64,000 nucleotides of DNA from Teredinibacter turnerae. Its GTDB lineage: Bacteria; Pseudomonadota; Gammaproteobacteria; Pseudomonadales; Cellvibrionaceae. A program made the position numbers and the translations under genes. Every line of letters starts with the position of its first letter. The first letter of the stretch is position 1. Of the stretch, positions 36,667 to 45,168 are shown in pieces. Under the pieces are notes generated by a model. It was given only the letters and a program-made list of their open reading frames with translations, was not told the DNA's origin and did no database searches. The stretch is taken from NCBI RefSeq assembly GCF_037935975.1, contig NZ_CP149817.1, positions 1,426,001 to 1,490,000 of the forward strand. Reading direction: 5' to 3'.

Positions 36667-38499
36667 GTGAGCACTGAGTTACCCGCAGTATCCAACACTA
36701 CAACACTTTCGTCGCCCGAATTTGAAGCGGCCGATCTCATTATTCATTATTTGGAAGCCATTGGGGTAGACCATATTTTTGGTGTGCCTGGTGGTGCAAT
36801 TGAACCAATCTACAATGCGCTTGCCAGGAGCGCCCGGCGAGGTTCTGTGGCAGCCGTAGGGGCGTGTCACGAAGCGGCGGCCGCCTACATGGCCGATGGT
36901 TATTTTCGTGAATCCGGTAAGTTGGGTGTGTGTGTGGCGACATCCGGGCCTGGTGCAACCAATCTTATTACCGGCGTTGCCTGCGCGTACGATAATAATA
37001 TCCCTATGCTGGTGATAAGCGGGCAGCCGACTATTACGTCGTTCGGAAAAGGTGCGTTGCAGGAATCATCCTGTACTGGTGTAAACGTGATGGGCATGTT
37101 TCGACATTGCACTAAATACGATTCACTGGTCTCTCATATCAATCAATTAGAAACAAAATTGGTAACGGCGATTTTGCAGGCCCTGCAGTCACCGCAAGGC
37201 CCCGTTCACCTTTCTATCCCTGTCGATATTTTGCGCGCGCCAGTCGCAAAACCCCTACGCGCTGTTCAGGTGAAAAATCAAATTGAATATCAAAACCGGA
37301 GCTTTGATGAAAGCGCCGTAGAGGCGTTGTTTGACGAGTTAATGAACGATCCGGAACCGCTGTTTTTTGTGGGGAATGGTGCGGCGGGCGCGGTAGATAA
37401 AATTATGGAACTGGTCGATATCTGTGGTGCGCGTTTTATTTCTGCACCCGATGCAAAAGGATTGGTAAATATTCGCCATGCGTCCTATCGCGGGGTATTT
37501 GGTCTCGGTGGCCACGCTAGTGCGGTACAGGCGATTCACGAGCATGCCAGCAGCATAGTCGCATTTGGTACCGGGTTTGGTGAATTTACCAGTGGAGGCT
37601 GGGACGACGCATTGCTCAGCGACCGCTTGATACACGTGGACCAGAGCACCGCAAATTTGGTGCAGTCGCCGATGGCAAAGCTTCATGTTCAAGGGCATAT
37701 TCCTACGCTGTGCCGCAAATTACTGCAAAAACTCGCGGCTGCGGGCAGGGTCGCTGATCCTAACCCGCGTTATTACGAAAAAACGAACCCGAATGTCACG
37801 GTACAGGACGCCAGTAAATATCACTCAGACGAGGTTCCGATTAAACCTCAACGTTTGATGAAATGCCTGTCTGAGAGTTTTCCTGGACACACCCGATTTG
37901 TTGCTGATGCGGGTAATAGCATGATGTGGGCACCCCATTACCTGCAACTTATTGATCCGCGTCAACGACTAAATCCCGCTGCTGCAAGCCCAGCGAATTC
38001 CGGAAACGAGAGGCGCAGAAAACAGAGTAACTGGCTGCAACTGACACTGAATTTTGCCCCCATGGGGTGGGCGATAGGTGCAGCGGTGGGAATGTCACGC
38101 GCAAACCCCAGAGCGCCGGTGGTATGTATTACCGGAGATGGTTCTTATTTAATGAGCGGGCAGGAAATCACCGTTGCAGCAAAAGAAAAATTGCCGGTCA
38201 CCTTTGTTATTCTCAATGACAGCGTCTATGGCATGGTTATGCACGGGCAGCGACTGGCGGGCGCTGAACCGATCGGATTTGAGTTGCCGACAATCGATTT
38301 CGCGAAACTTGCAGCATCGATGGGTATTCGCAGCCACGTCATCCGATGCGCGCAAGATTTCGAAAAAATCGCCGGAGGTTTCAGAGCGCTCGACCAGGGC
38401 CCGTTACTCCTGGATGTGAGGATTGATAAAGAGGAAGTCCCGCCCATGATTAATCGCTTAAAAGTGTTAGGTACCGCAAAGGAGACCACCGAAGTATGA
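36667..38499 (+). CDS. Thiamine-diphosphate enzyme, acetolactate-synthase-like
   Basis: A 611-residue ThDP enzyme with the three-domain plan of acetolactate synthase, oxalyl-CoA decarboxylase and relatives. The PYR domain has FGVPGGAIEPIYNAL and the ThDP-activating Glu in GACHEAAAAYMADGY. The PP domain has the ThDP motif ITGDGSYLMSGQEI ... ILNDSVYGMV. It carries a short insertion (about residues 435-455, NERRRKQSN). The GTG at 36667 is preferred: GGAG sits 9 bp upstream. It overlaps the next gene by 4 bp. The reaction is unknown; operon partners are two citrate-synthase-like proteins, so condensation or cleavage of 2-oxo acids is plausible. Confidence 0.88.
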   Translation: MSTELPAVSNTTTLSSPEFEAADLIIHYLEAIGVDHIFGVPGGAIEPIYNALARSARRGSVAAVGACHEAAAAYMADGYFRESGKLGVCVATSGPGATNLITGVACAYDNNIPMLVISGQPTITSFGKGALQESSCTGVNVMGMFRHCTKYDSLVSHINQLETKLVTAILQALQSPQGPVHLSIPVDILRAPVAKPLRAVQVKNQIEYQNRSFDESAVEALFDELMNDPEPLFFVGNGAAGAVDKIMELVDICGARFISAPDAKGLVNIRHASYRGVFGLGGHASAVQAIHEHASSIVAFGTGFGEFTSGGWDDALLSDRLIHVDQSTANLVQSPMAKLHVQGHIPTLCRKLLQKLAAAGRVADPNPRYYEKTNPNVTVQDASKYHSDEVPIKPQRLMKCLSESFPGHTRFVADAGNSMMWAPHYLQLIDPRQRLNPAAASPANSGNERRRKQSNWLQLTLNFAPMGWAIGAAVGMSRANPRAPVVCITGDGSYLMSGQEITVAAKEKLPVTFVILNDSVYGMVMHGQRLAGAEPIGFELPTIDFAKLAASMGIRSHVIRCAQDFEKIAGGFRALDQGPLLLDVRIDKEEVPPMINRLKVLGTAKETTEV

Positions 38500-39296
38500 G
38501 TAATTCTGCCGCGCGCGAAGTAAAGCGCAGAGACGATGTATTTGTTGAAAAAACACAGACGAAGATCTGGCTGGAAAAGCCAAGCGAAAGCAATCCCTAT
38601 ATCGCCGAGACATCCTATTGTCACGGTTATGAAATTTTCGACTTGATGAAAAACTGCAGCCTGGTAGAGGTTATTTATCTGCTGTTTAAGGGGGAGTTGC
38701 CGACAGAGGCTCAGAAAACACTGCTTGAGCAATTAATGATTGGCCTTATTAACCCGGGGCCCCGACACGCAGCAACACGGGCGGCTATGAATACGGGTGT
38801 TGGTAAAACCAATCCTGTGCACATTTTACCTATTGCAGCGATAGTGATGGGGGGCGAGCGCGATTGCGGTGGCGCCATCGAAGATACCATGCGATTTTTT
38901 CGTAAAAACTTTCGCCAGCCTGCGGAGGATGTTGCCGAGCAAATCATGGCAACTGAGAACGTGGAAGACTGGCCTGGTTTTGGTCAAATTTATGGCGGTC
39001 GTGATATTCAAACAACGCGCCTCGCAGAGACCTTGCTTGCGCTGGAGGGGGCAGGGGATATTATGCAGTGGGCGGCGAATTATGTCGTGGCGCTGGCAAA
39101 GGCCAATGCGGGATGGCTGCCCGTTGGTTTGGCCGCAGCTGTCTTTGCGGACCTCGGGTTTCACCCGAAACTTGGCGGGCCCGTGTATCAAATGATTACT
39201 GCACCGGGGTTGATCGCTCACGGATTCGAACTCTATACGAAACCGCTAACATCCATGCCTTACGTAAAAGATGAAGATTATGAAATCAAAAACTGA
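38496..39296 (+). CDS. Short citrate-synthase-like protein A
   Basis: A 266-residue protein of the citrate synthase superfamily, much shorter than citrate synthase (about 430). Small-domain signature at SYCHGYEIFDLMKN and LLFKGELPTEAQ. Comparing motifs by eye: the GPLHGGANE site reads ERDCGGAIE (His to Cys), the GFGHRVYK site reads PGFGQIYGG (His to Gln), and NVDFYSG reads NAGWLPVG (Asp to Gly). The three canonical catalytic residues are therefore missing, although GLIAHGFE keeps the family shape. It overlaps its neighbours on both sides (4 and 17 bp), implying coordinated expression. It may be a divergent lyase or a non-catalytic subunit. Confidence 0.8.
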   Translation: MSNSAAREVKRRDDVFVEKTQTKIWLEKPSESNPYIAETSYCHGYEIFDLMKNCSLVEVIYLLFKGELPTEAQKTLLEQLMIGLINPGPRHAATRAAMNTGVGKTNPVHILPIAAIVMGGERDCGGAIEDTMRFFRKNFRQPAEDVAEQIMATENVEDWPGFGQIYGGRDIQTTRLAETLLALEGAGDIMQWAANYVVALAKANAGWLPVGLAAAVFADLGFHPKLGGPVYQMITAPGLIAHGFELYTKPLTSMPYVKDEDYEIKN

Positions 39297-40107
39297 AGCT
39301 GAAATTATTGCGGAACTGGATGGCCGTCGAAATAAAATTGTTTCCCATAACGGTGGTTGGTTGCCCGGCAAAGGTGTATTTATTCATGGCCATCGCTTGC
39401 TGGAAGATCTGGTGGTGAATGAATCTTACATGCAAATTGTGGTGCTCAATGCAACGGGTAAAAAAGTGAGTACGGAGTTGGGTCAGTGGATGGAAGCTAT
39501 TTTCGGCTGCATGAGTTGGCCAGACCCGCGAATCTGGTGCAATCAAATTGGCGCACTTGCTGGTGAAACCAAAGCGTCTGTATCAGCTGCAACGGTTGCA
39601 GGCACCCTCGCCGGGGACTCGCGCGCATACGCTCAGGGCGCATTGATTAAAGGCATGGATTTTATTCGAGCCGCGATGGCAAAAGTCGAATCGGGTATGA
39701 CTCCGCAGGAGGTCACTGATACCGAGGTGAAAGCCAACCGGGGCAAGCCGAATATTATGGGGTTTGCACGGCCCTTGGCCCAGGGTGACGAACGCGTGAG
39801 CGCGCTGGAAAAACTCACAGCAAAATTAGGTTTTGCAGTGGGCCCACACCTGCAGCTCGCTTACGATATTGAGGAGGCGCTATTTGCTCGCTTCGGAGAA
39901 AGTATGAATATTGTAGGTTATATGTCGGGTTTCCTTGCTGATCATGGTTTTACGGCGGAAGAGGTATACCGGGTATATGCGGTATCGGTAATGAGCGGTG
40001 TAACCGGATGCTATGTGGAATATGCCGATCAGCCAGCAAATCAGTTTTTACCGCTGCGGTGTGACGACATTGATTACGTTGGCGTAGGTATACGCTCAGT
40101 GCGCTAG
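39280..40107 (+). CDS. Short citrate-synthase-like protein B
   Basis: A 275-residue protein, also citrate-synthase-like but distinct from protein A. Fold markers are VSAATVAGTLAGDSRAYAQGALIKG (where GPLHGG would be), IMGFARPLAQGDERV (GFGHRVYKxxDPR region), NIVGYMSGFLADHGF (NVDFYSGxLL region) and a C-terminal FLPLRCDDIDYVG like the family's RP-x-x-x-x-G-x-x-x-R-x-Y tail. The canonical His, His and Asp are not at their places. The ATG at 39280 is chosen; an ATG at 39271 is in frame. It probably pairs with protein A as a heteromer. It ends shortly before a converging chemoreceptor gene. Confidence 0.78.
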   Translation: MKSKTEAEIIAELDGRRNKIVSHNGGWLPGKGVFIHGHRLLEDLVVNESYMQIVVLNATGKKVSTELGQWMEAIFGCMSWPDPRIWCNQIGALAGETKASVSAATVAGTLAGDSRAYAQGALIKGMDFIRAAMAKVESGMTPQEVTDTEVKANRGKPNIMGFARPLAQGDERVSALEKLTAKLGFAVGPHLQLAYDIEEALFARFGESMNIVGYMSGFLADHGFTAEEVYRVYAVSVMSGVTGCYVEYADQPANQFLPLRCDDIDYVGVGIRSVR

Positions 40108-40117
40108 AAGGCCGTGT

Positions 40118-41761
40118 TCAGCGGATCGCTTTGTAGCCGATTCTAAATCCGCCCCAGTGCTTTCCATTCACATAGATAGGGGCGGAAAGATCATGAATAA
40201 CCTCGCCGGTATCGCGTTTGTAGGTTTGCAGTAGAAAAGGTTTGGTATTACTCCCGCAGCGGGCACCGGTGCGATCGTTAAATATTCGTTTGGTGCGGTT
40301 GTTAACAAGATCAGCCTCGAAATTACCTGTCAGGGGCTGTGCGTAGCGTTTGTTGTGTGTCGGGAAATAGCCATTGTTGTCCACTGCTCCGGCGAACAAT
40401 ACAAATTCCATCGCGGATAAGATAGGCTCTTGCACGGCAGGCAGTACCTTGTCTGTGAATGCATCAAAGCGGGTATTGAATTTTTTGGGGTTGGTATTTT
40501 CGATAGGTTTGTAGTCGCGATCAAACAGGTCTGACTGGGATATTTTTCCCGCGCGAACCGCCTCTTCAAACATTGCCCCAATTTTTTTCGCCGTGTCAAT
40601 GGCCGTAGTGCGTATCTGATCGTGGCGTTTTCCCAGAGTAAATTGTCCCAAGCTGCCAAGAATATCTTCTGCGAGCTCAGCGAGCTTAACGCCGTCGTCC
40701 GCTGCACGGGTGACGTTTTTCCGGGAGCTGTTAAGTTCGTGGCTAATGGAGTCGATTGCAGAAAAAACGGCGTTACTGGCATTGACCTGCTCGTGCACCG
40801 CATCAATGATGGCGGTGACCTGAGTTTTAGAGCTTTGCGCCCGCTGTGATATTTGCTGCAATGTGGTGCCAGTACTCTGTACTTTTTCAACGATGCTTGC
40901 GGTCGAGCTATTGAGCGCTGTCATTATGCCCGCCACCCGTTCTGCCTGGCCCCGGTTTTTACCTAGCATATCCTCAATTTCGCTGGTCGCTTTTGTGGTT
41001 TGATTAGCCAAACCGCGAACCTCATCGGCAACCACAGTAAAGCCGCGACCATAGTCGCCGGCGCGAGCCGCCTCAATGGCGGCGTTCAGGGCCAGGAGGT
41101 TGGTTTGCTCGGCAATATTGTTAATGACCTGGGTGATGCCCTGAATGCTTTGCGATTGTTGTTGCAGAGATACGAGTGCCTGACTGACCTCGTCCACGGT
41201 GCGGCCGATGGCGTTTATATCGCTCACCAATGCAGTTGCTGCATTCGCACCCAGGTTACTTTGTTCCCAGGTTTCGTTCGCGGCAGCACCCGCTTGTTCT
41301 GCGTTTTCTGCCACGGCTTTAACGCTGTCGGCCATTTGCCGGGCTACAGAGCTTATCTCCTCTGCGCGTTGGTATTGGGCGTCGATAGAGTTGCGCAAGG
41401 TATCAATAAAGCATGAGATATCGGCGGTGCGAACCGCTTGTCGGTCGACCTTACTGGCCAGTTCCTCAAAAATGCCTTTGCGGGAAATCTGGCACTCAAT
41501 CAGCGACTTTACCAGTTGATTGTCGGTGTGGGCGTGGGGGGCCAGTTGGCTTATCTCACTATGCGCGACTTGCTCAAGCGCAAGGTAGGTCCGCTTTATG
41601 AATGCCCGGTGAAACAGCCACAGGCCCATGGCGCCAGTGGCGAGACCGATGATTCCCGTAGCGATGGGGGTGAACTGCGAATCCGCCAGGAGCAGGATTG
41701 CAAGCACTCCAATTAGGAATATCGTTATCGAACCGGCAGAGCCGAGAATGCGGTTATTCAT
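40118..41761 (-). CDS. Methyl-accepting chemotaxis protein with C-terminal sensor domain
   Basis: A 547-residue receptor. Two closely spaced N-terminal membrane helices (about 7-28 and 32-52) leave almost no periplasmic loop. A cytoplasmic signalling domain follows with the hairpin tip [21 protein letters not shown] and [15 protein letters not shown]. The last about 160 residues, with [32 protein letters not shown] and [11 protein letters not shown], resemble a Cache/PAS-like sensor domain placed after the signalling module. The sensor is thus probably cytoplasmic. No HAMP is obvious. The gene is single and converges on the citrate-synthase-like operon. Confidence 0.9.
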   Translation of the reverse strand: MNNRILGSAGSITIFLIGVLAILLLADSQFTPIATGIIGLATGAMGLWLFHRAFIKRTYLALEQVAHSEISQLAPHAHTDNQLVKSLIECQISRKGIFEELASKVDRQAVRTADISCFIDTLRNSIDAQYQRAEEISSVARQMADSVKAVAENAEQAGAAANETWEQSNLGANAATALVSDINAIGRTVDEVSQALVSLQQQSQSIQGITQVINNIAEQTNLLALNAAIEAARAGDYGRGFTVVADEVRGLANQTTKATSEIEDMLGKNRGQAERVAGIMTALNSSTASIVEKVQSTGTTLQQISQRAQSSKTQVTAIIDAVHEQVNASNAVFSAIDSISHELNSSRKNVTRAADDGVKLAELAEDILGSLGQFTLGKRHDQIRTTAIDTAKKIGAMFEEAVRAGKISQSDLFDRDYKPIENTNPKKFNTRFDAFTDKVLPAVQEPILSAMEFVLFAGAVDNNGYFPTHNKRYAQPLTGNFEADLVNNRTKRIFNDRTGARCGSNTKPFLLQTYKRDTGEVIHDLSAPIYVNGKHWGGFRIGYKAIR

Positions 41762-42989
41762 GGTTGTGCCCGAAAAATATTAGATATAACAAGTACTTCT
41801 TTCTATTAGCATTGGAAATAAATATCTCTGTGTCGATAAAAAAGAGCTCTCGGACGACATTCGTAGGGTATTGATCAGTGGCTAGCACAATCATGACTAA
41901 ATGATAGACGACGGATACCCGATGTGTGCAACTGATCTAAAGGTGGACGCCGTAATTAATGCGCCGGTGCAGCCTGGCCTTTTAGCATCGCGGGAGTCCC
42001 GGCTATCTAGATATGGTTGGATGTTCTCAGGCGCATGCGCAGGAGTCGCAGGCTGTAGGCTAATGACTTCGGCCACCCATACAAGCCTTGTGGGTACGAC
42101 TATCGGCGAAGCAATTAATCCGTACCGGCATACATTTGTGTTCGGTATTTTTATGCATTTATATATGAATAATCTGTTAACTAAAAAATAATGTTTCTGC
42201 GTTTTCGATACTTGTCGCGAATTGGGTGTGTATTGGCGGTCGTAAAACTTGTTATTTTTTCTTTGTGAAATCAGTCAAAAAAAATTGCCACGAATATTTC
42301 GTATATTTTTAATGAGTATTTAACGAAGTCATGGCAAGATCTAATTTACTTTCAGCGAGTGTGACAGGTTATTGGGTGGTTCCGATATCTATTGTTAACG
42401 TTCACGAGATAGCCCGATGAAAGACCTCGTTGAAATCTGCGGCCGAAAACGGAAGTTTACGGTCGGCTGAATGTAGAAAATTTTATCGACAAGGAAATCT
42501 AAGTCGATAGTCATTTCCCCGCATTATTCTCTGTAGCGGCCTTTGCGAGACTAAAATATTTGCTCATCAGTTGGACCGCTGTGCTGTAAATCAGCCCCCT
42601 TCTAAGGGGGCGGGTAGCAAATACGAAGATTGTCTGATGCGTAATTCCCCTTGAAATCAAATCCAGGCCGCTGATCAGAAAGGGGCGCTTTGGGGCGTGA
42701 GTGGATTAAATTGTTAACGGGCTGGTAATTTCCCGGAGCTGGCGTTACAGCTTGGAACAGGGAAAGGTCGTGAATTAGTGTTTAGCGTTAACAACTGTTG
42801 CATGAATTTTTGGAATGGACGCCTTGCCGTATACGTTATAAACGGCAAAACCCGAAGCGCTTAAATGAGTGTAAAGGCGCAGAAGGTGGTAGAGCCCGGT
42901 CAGGGAAGAAACGGGAGTCTGCTGAAAAAGAGAAGCAAGGTAAAACTCGCAACTAGTGGTATCAAAAATTAACCTTTGGAGACCGTACG
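41762..42989. other. 1.2-kb region without a convincing gene
   Basis: This holds a perfect hairpin GCCCCCTT-CT-AAGGGGGC at 42594-42611, and otherwise A/T-rich sequence around 42240-42340. A 96-codon frame at 41901-42191 has no ribosome-binding site or recognisable product. The GGAG before 42990 is the ribosome-binding site of the lipase gene. A degraded gene or RNA may exist but is not evident. Confidence 0.45.
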
Positions 42990-43862
42990 ATGAAAAATCG
43001 ATTGGTAAGAGCATTTGGGGCCTTTGTGCTCACTATGCTTTTTGGTGGCGCCAGCAGCGCATTTGCTGCGACAGGCGTGGCGCTGGTACATGGCACGGGG
43101 AATCAAACTGACGCATACAACGATTATTGGCAATCCGGCATGGTGGAGTCTATCCGCCAGGGCCTGCCCAACAGCAACAATTTGTTGGTGGTGAACTGTC
43201 AGTTTGAGGAATACATGTGGACATCGGGTGCCTCTGGCTGCCTGGCAACTCAGCTCTACAATTTTATTACCAGTAAAAATATCGATGACTTGGTGGTAAT
43301 AACTCACTCTAATGGCGGCAATGTGATGCGCTGGATTTTGTCTAACCCAACTCAGGACAGCCGCTATCCGACCATTATTAACGCCATTCGTTGGGTGAAT
43401 GTCATTGCGGCCAGCAGTGCAGGTACGCCACTGGCTGATGCTGTTATTTCTGGCAACCAGTTCGAGGCGGCTGTTGGCTGGCTGCTCGGCTATGAAAACG
43501 ACGCAGTACGCATGCAACAAACCAGTTGGATGGCCAGTTATAACCAGACCTCGCTGCTGGGTACTGCAGGTCGCCCCGCCTTGCCGGTGCCGTTTTACAG
43601 CATTGTTGGCACTGATGTAGAAACGGCAATCTGGGACTCGGACAGCTATTGCGGTGGGTATGCACAGAACCTTGGTCTGGAGGTAACCCAAGCCTGGCTG
43701 GACAGCTGCTCTGACGGTTTTATTAATTGCAGCTCCCAATCTGCAGCGGGAAGCGTTTGGTTCTATGATACCAGCCGCACCAAAGGTAAAGAGCCTCTGA
43801 GTCACAATCAGAGCCGACGCAAGTGTTTTAACCTCGACGTTATTTTGCGAAACGACATTTAA
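42990..43862 (+). CDS. Secreted lipase/esterase-like α/β-hydrolase
   Basis: A 290-residue secreted protein with signal peptide (about 1-26). The start of the fold is GVALVHGTGNQTDAY (oxyanion-type HG). The nucleophile elbow is THSNGGN, a variant of GxSxG in which His precedes Ser, as in some triacylglycerol lipases. IGD-like SIVGTDVE is near 205, and a terminal His occurs in PLSHNQSRR. Several cysteines suggest disulfides. Substrate unknown; esters of plant cell wall or lipids are possible. GGAG lies 9 bp before the ATG. The next gene starts 10 bp later, so they are an operon. Confidence 0.8.
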   Translation: MKNRLVRAFGAFVLTMLFGGASSAFAATGVALVHGTGNQTDAYNDYWQSGMVESIRQGLPNSNNLLVVNCQFEEYMWTSGASGCLATQLYNFITSKNIDDLVVITHSNGGNVMRWILSNPTQDSRYPTIINAIRWVNVIAASSAGTPLADAVISGNQFEAAVGWLLGYENDAVRMQQTSWMASYNQTSLLGTAGRPALPVPFYSIVGTDVETAIWDSDSYCGGYAQNLGLEVTQAWLDSCSDGFINCSSQSAAGSVWFYDTSRTKGKEPLSHNQSRRKCFNLDVILRNDI

Positions 43863-43872
43863 GGTGGGTGAA

Positions 43873-45027
43873 ATGATGAATATAAAAAATATGGTTGCTG
43901 TCGCCTCACTGTTGGTGGCGTCTGTAGCAAACGCGCAATCGGAATCACGCGAAACAGTTACTTTTGCTCAGGTATTAGAGCCGGAGAGCGCGATTTCCCT
44001 TTATGAGCAAGGGCAGAAGCAAAGCAGTAAAGCATTTTTTCGCACAGTTTCTGGGGCAGATTTAAAAAAGGGTGTATCGTTTATTACTGACGGCGATAGC
44101 GCTGTTATTCAGTTATCGCCTTTAGATTCTGTTGTCGACGGAAAGCGTCAACAAAAGCTCTCAGTGCCACGTAATATGACGCTCTCTCACGCAGGGAAAT
44201 CATTCGATGTGGAAAGCGATGAAATTGCATTACACCGACGCTCGCAAGCGTTAAAAGAAGCCTACCCTGAAATGTACGGCCGCGCACACGTGATGCAAAT
44301 CCCTGCGAACCTGGGTGCAGGCGAATTTTCACTAAAGGCAGACGCTAGTGCGCACGACAGCGATCGTTTTGTTCTCTACGTGCTCGATAGAAACAGTGAT
44401 ATCAGTCTGGAGGTGGCAACGGCTGCATCTGGTATTGCTGCAGGCGAAGCTTTCCAGTTTGACGCTGCAATTGCGGCTGAGCAACGTGCATCTATGCAGG
44501 GCGTCCGCGCAGAGCTGGTTGCCCCGGATGGTTCAATTTATCCGCTGAAAGGCCAGCGCAATAAGGGCCGCTTCTCCAGCCAGTCGGCACTGAACGTAAA
44601 AGCGGCCGGTCGCCCTGGTGAATTGTGGACGTTGCGTGTAAACGCAAAAATCCGCAATGCAGCGGGTGAGTTGGTGGAACGCATCACTCGGGTCGCCGTT
44701 AACGTGCACGAGACAACGGCGTCTCTTGCGGCGGTTGATGCCGATGTTGCCGGGCTGTCGTTAGGTTTGAGCGTTGCACGGGAAGGGCGCTACGAAATCC
44801 GCGCGTTGGTATTTGGTCGCGACTACGACGGTGAACAAAAACCGGCGGTTTTGGCGTTTCAGGCACAATGGCTGAAGGCTGGTGATCAAACCCTGAAAAT
44901 GGCTATTGATCAGGATAAGCTGAAAGCGTCTGGCCTCAGCGCGCCTTATACGGTGAAACGCGTGAAGTTGATGGATCAAGGCCGCATGGCGGTGTTGGAA
45001 AGTCGCGTCGGTGAGTGGGCGATGTAG
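43873..45027 (+). CDS. Secreted DUF4785-like protein
   Basis: A 384-residue exported protein (signal peptide about 1-21, ending VANAQ) with mostly β-structure. It resembles DUF4785 proteins, which often neighbour secreted hydrolases. The middle has FVLYVLDRNSDISLEVATAASG and a possible immunoglobulin-like domain (about 190-290: FQFDAAIAAE, VRAELVAPDGSIYPL, GELWTLRVNAKI). Function is not known; a chaperone or partner role for the lipase-like gene just upstream is a guess. The ATG at 43873 follows AAGGTGGG. Confidence 0.7.
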   Translation: MMNIKNMVAVASLLVASVANAQSESRETVTFAQVLEPESAISLYEQGQKQSSKAFFRTVSGADLKKGVSFITDGDSAVIQLSPLDSVVDGKRQQKLSVPRNMTLSHAGKSFDVESDEIALHRRSQALKEAYPEMYGRAHVMQIPANLGAGEFSLKADASAHDSDRFVLYVLDRNSDISLEVATAASGIAAGEAFQFDAAIAAEQRASMQGVRAELVAPDGSIYPLKGQRNKGRFSSQSALNVKAAGRPGELWTLRVNAKIRNAAGELVERITRVAVNVHETTASLAAVDADVAGLSLGLSVAREGRYEIRALVFGRDYDGEQKPAVLAFQAQWLKAGDQTLKMAIDQDKLKASGLSAPYTVKRVKLMDQGRMAVLESRVGEWAM

Positions 45028-45095
45028 GCTTCAACCTGCATGCATCCATGCACCACCTATTAACGTCGCAATTTTCATTGCCAGTTTAATAGGTG

Positions 45096-45129
45096 AAAAA
45101 AGGGCAGCGTTGAGCTGCCCTTTTCTTTT
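45096..45129. terminator. Bidirectional terminator between DUF4785-like gene and GH5 gene
   Basis: GGGCAGC (45102-45108) pairs with GCTGCCC (45114-45120); A-run to the left and TTTTCTTTT to the right allow termination in both directions. Confidence 0.92.
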
Positions 45130-45168
45130 GCGCGTGTAATAACGAGTATTGAGAGGGTGCCGCAAATA

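Noticed and set aside
41901-42191. 96-codon frame in the long gap after the chemoreceptor
   Set aside because: No ribosome-binding site, no recognisable motif, and mixed composition unlike neighbouring genes.
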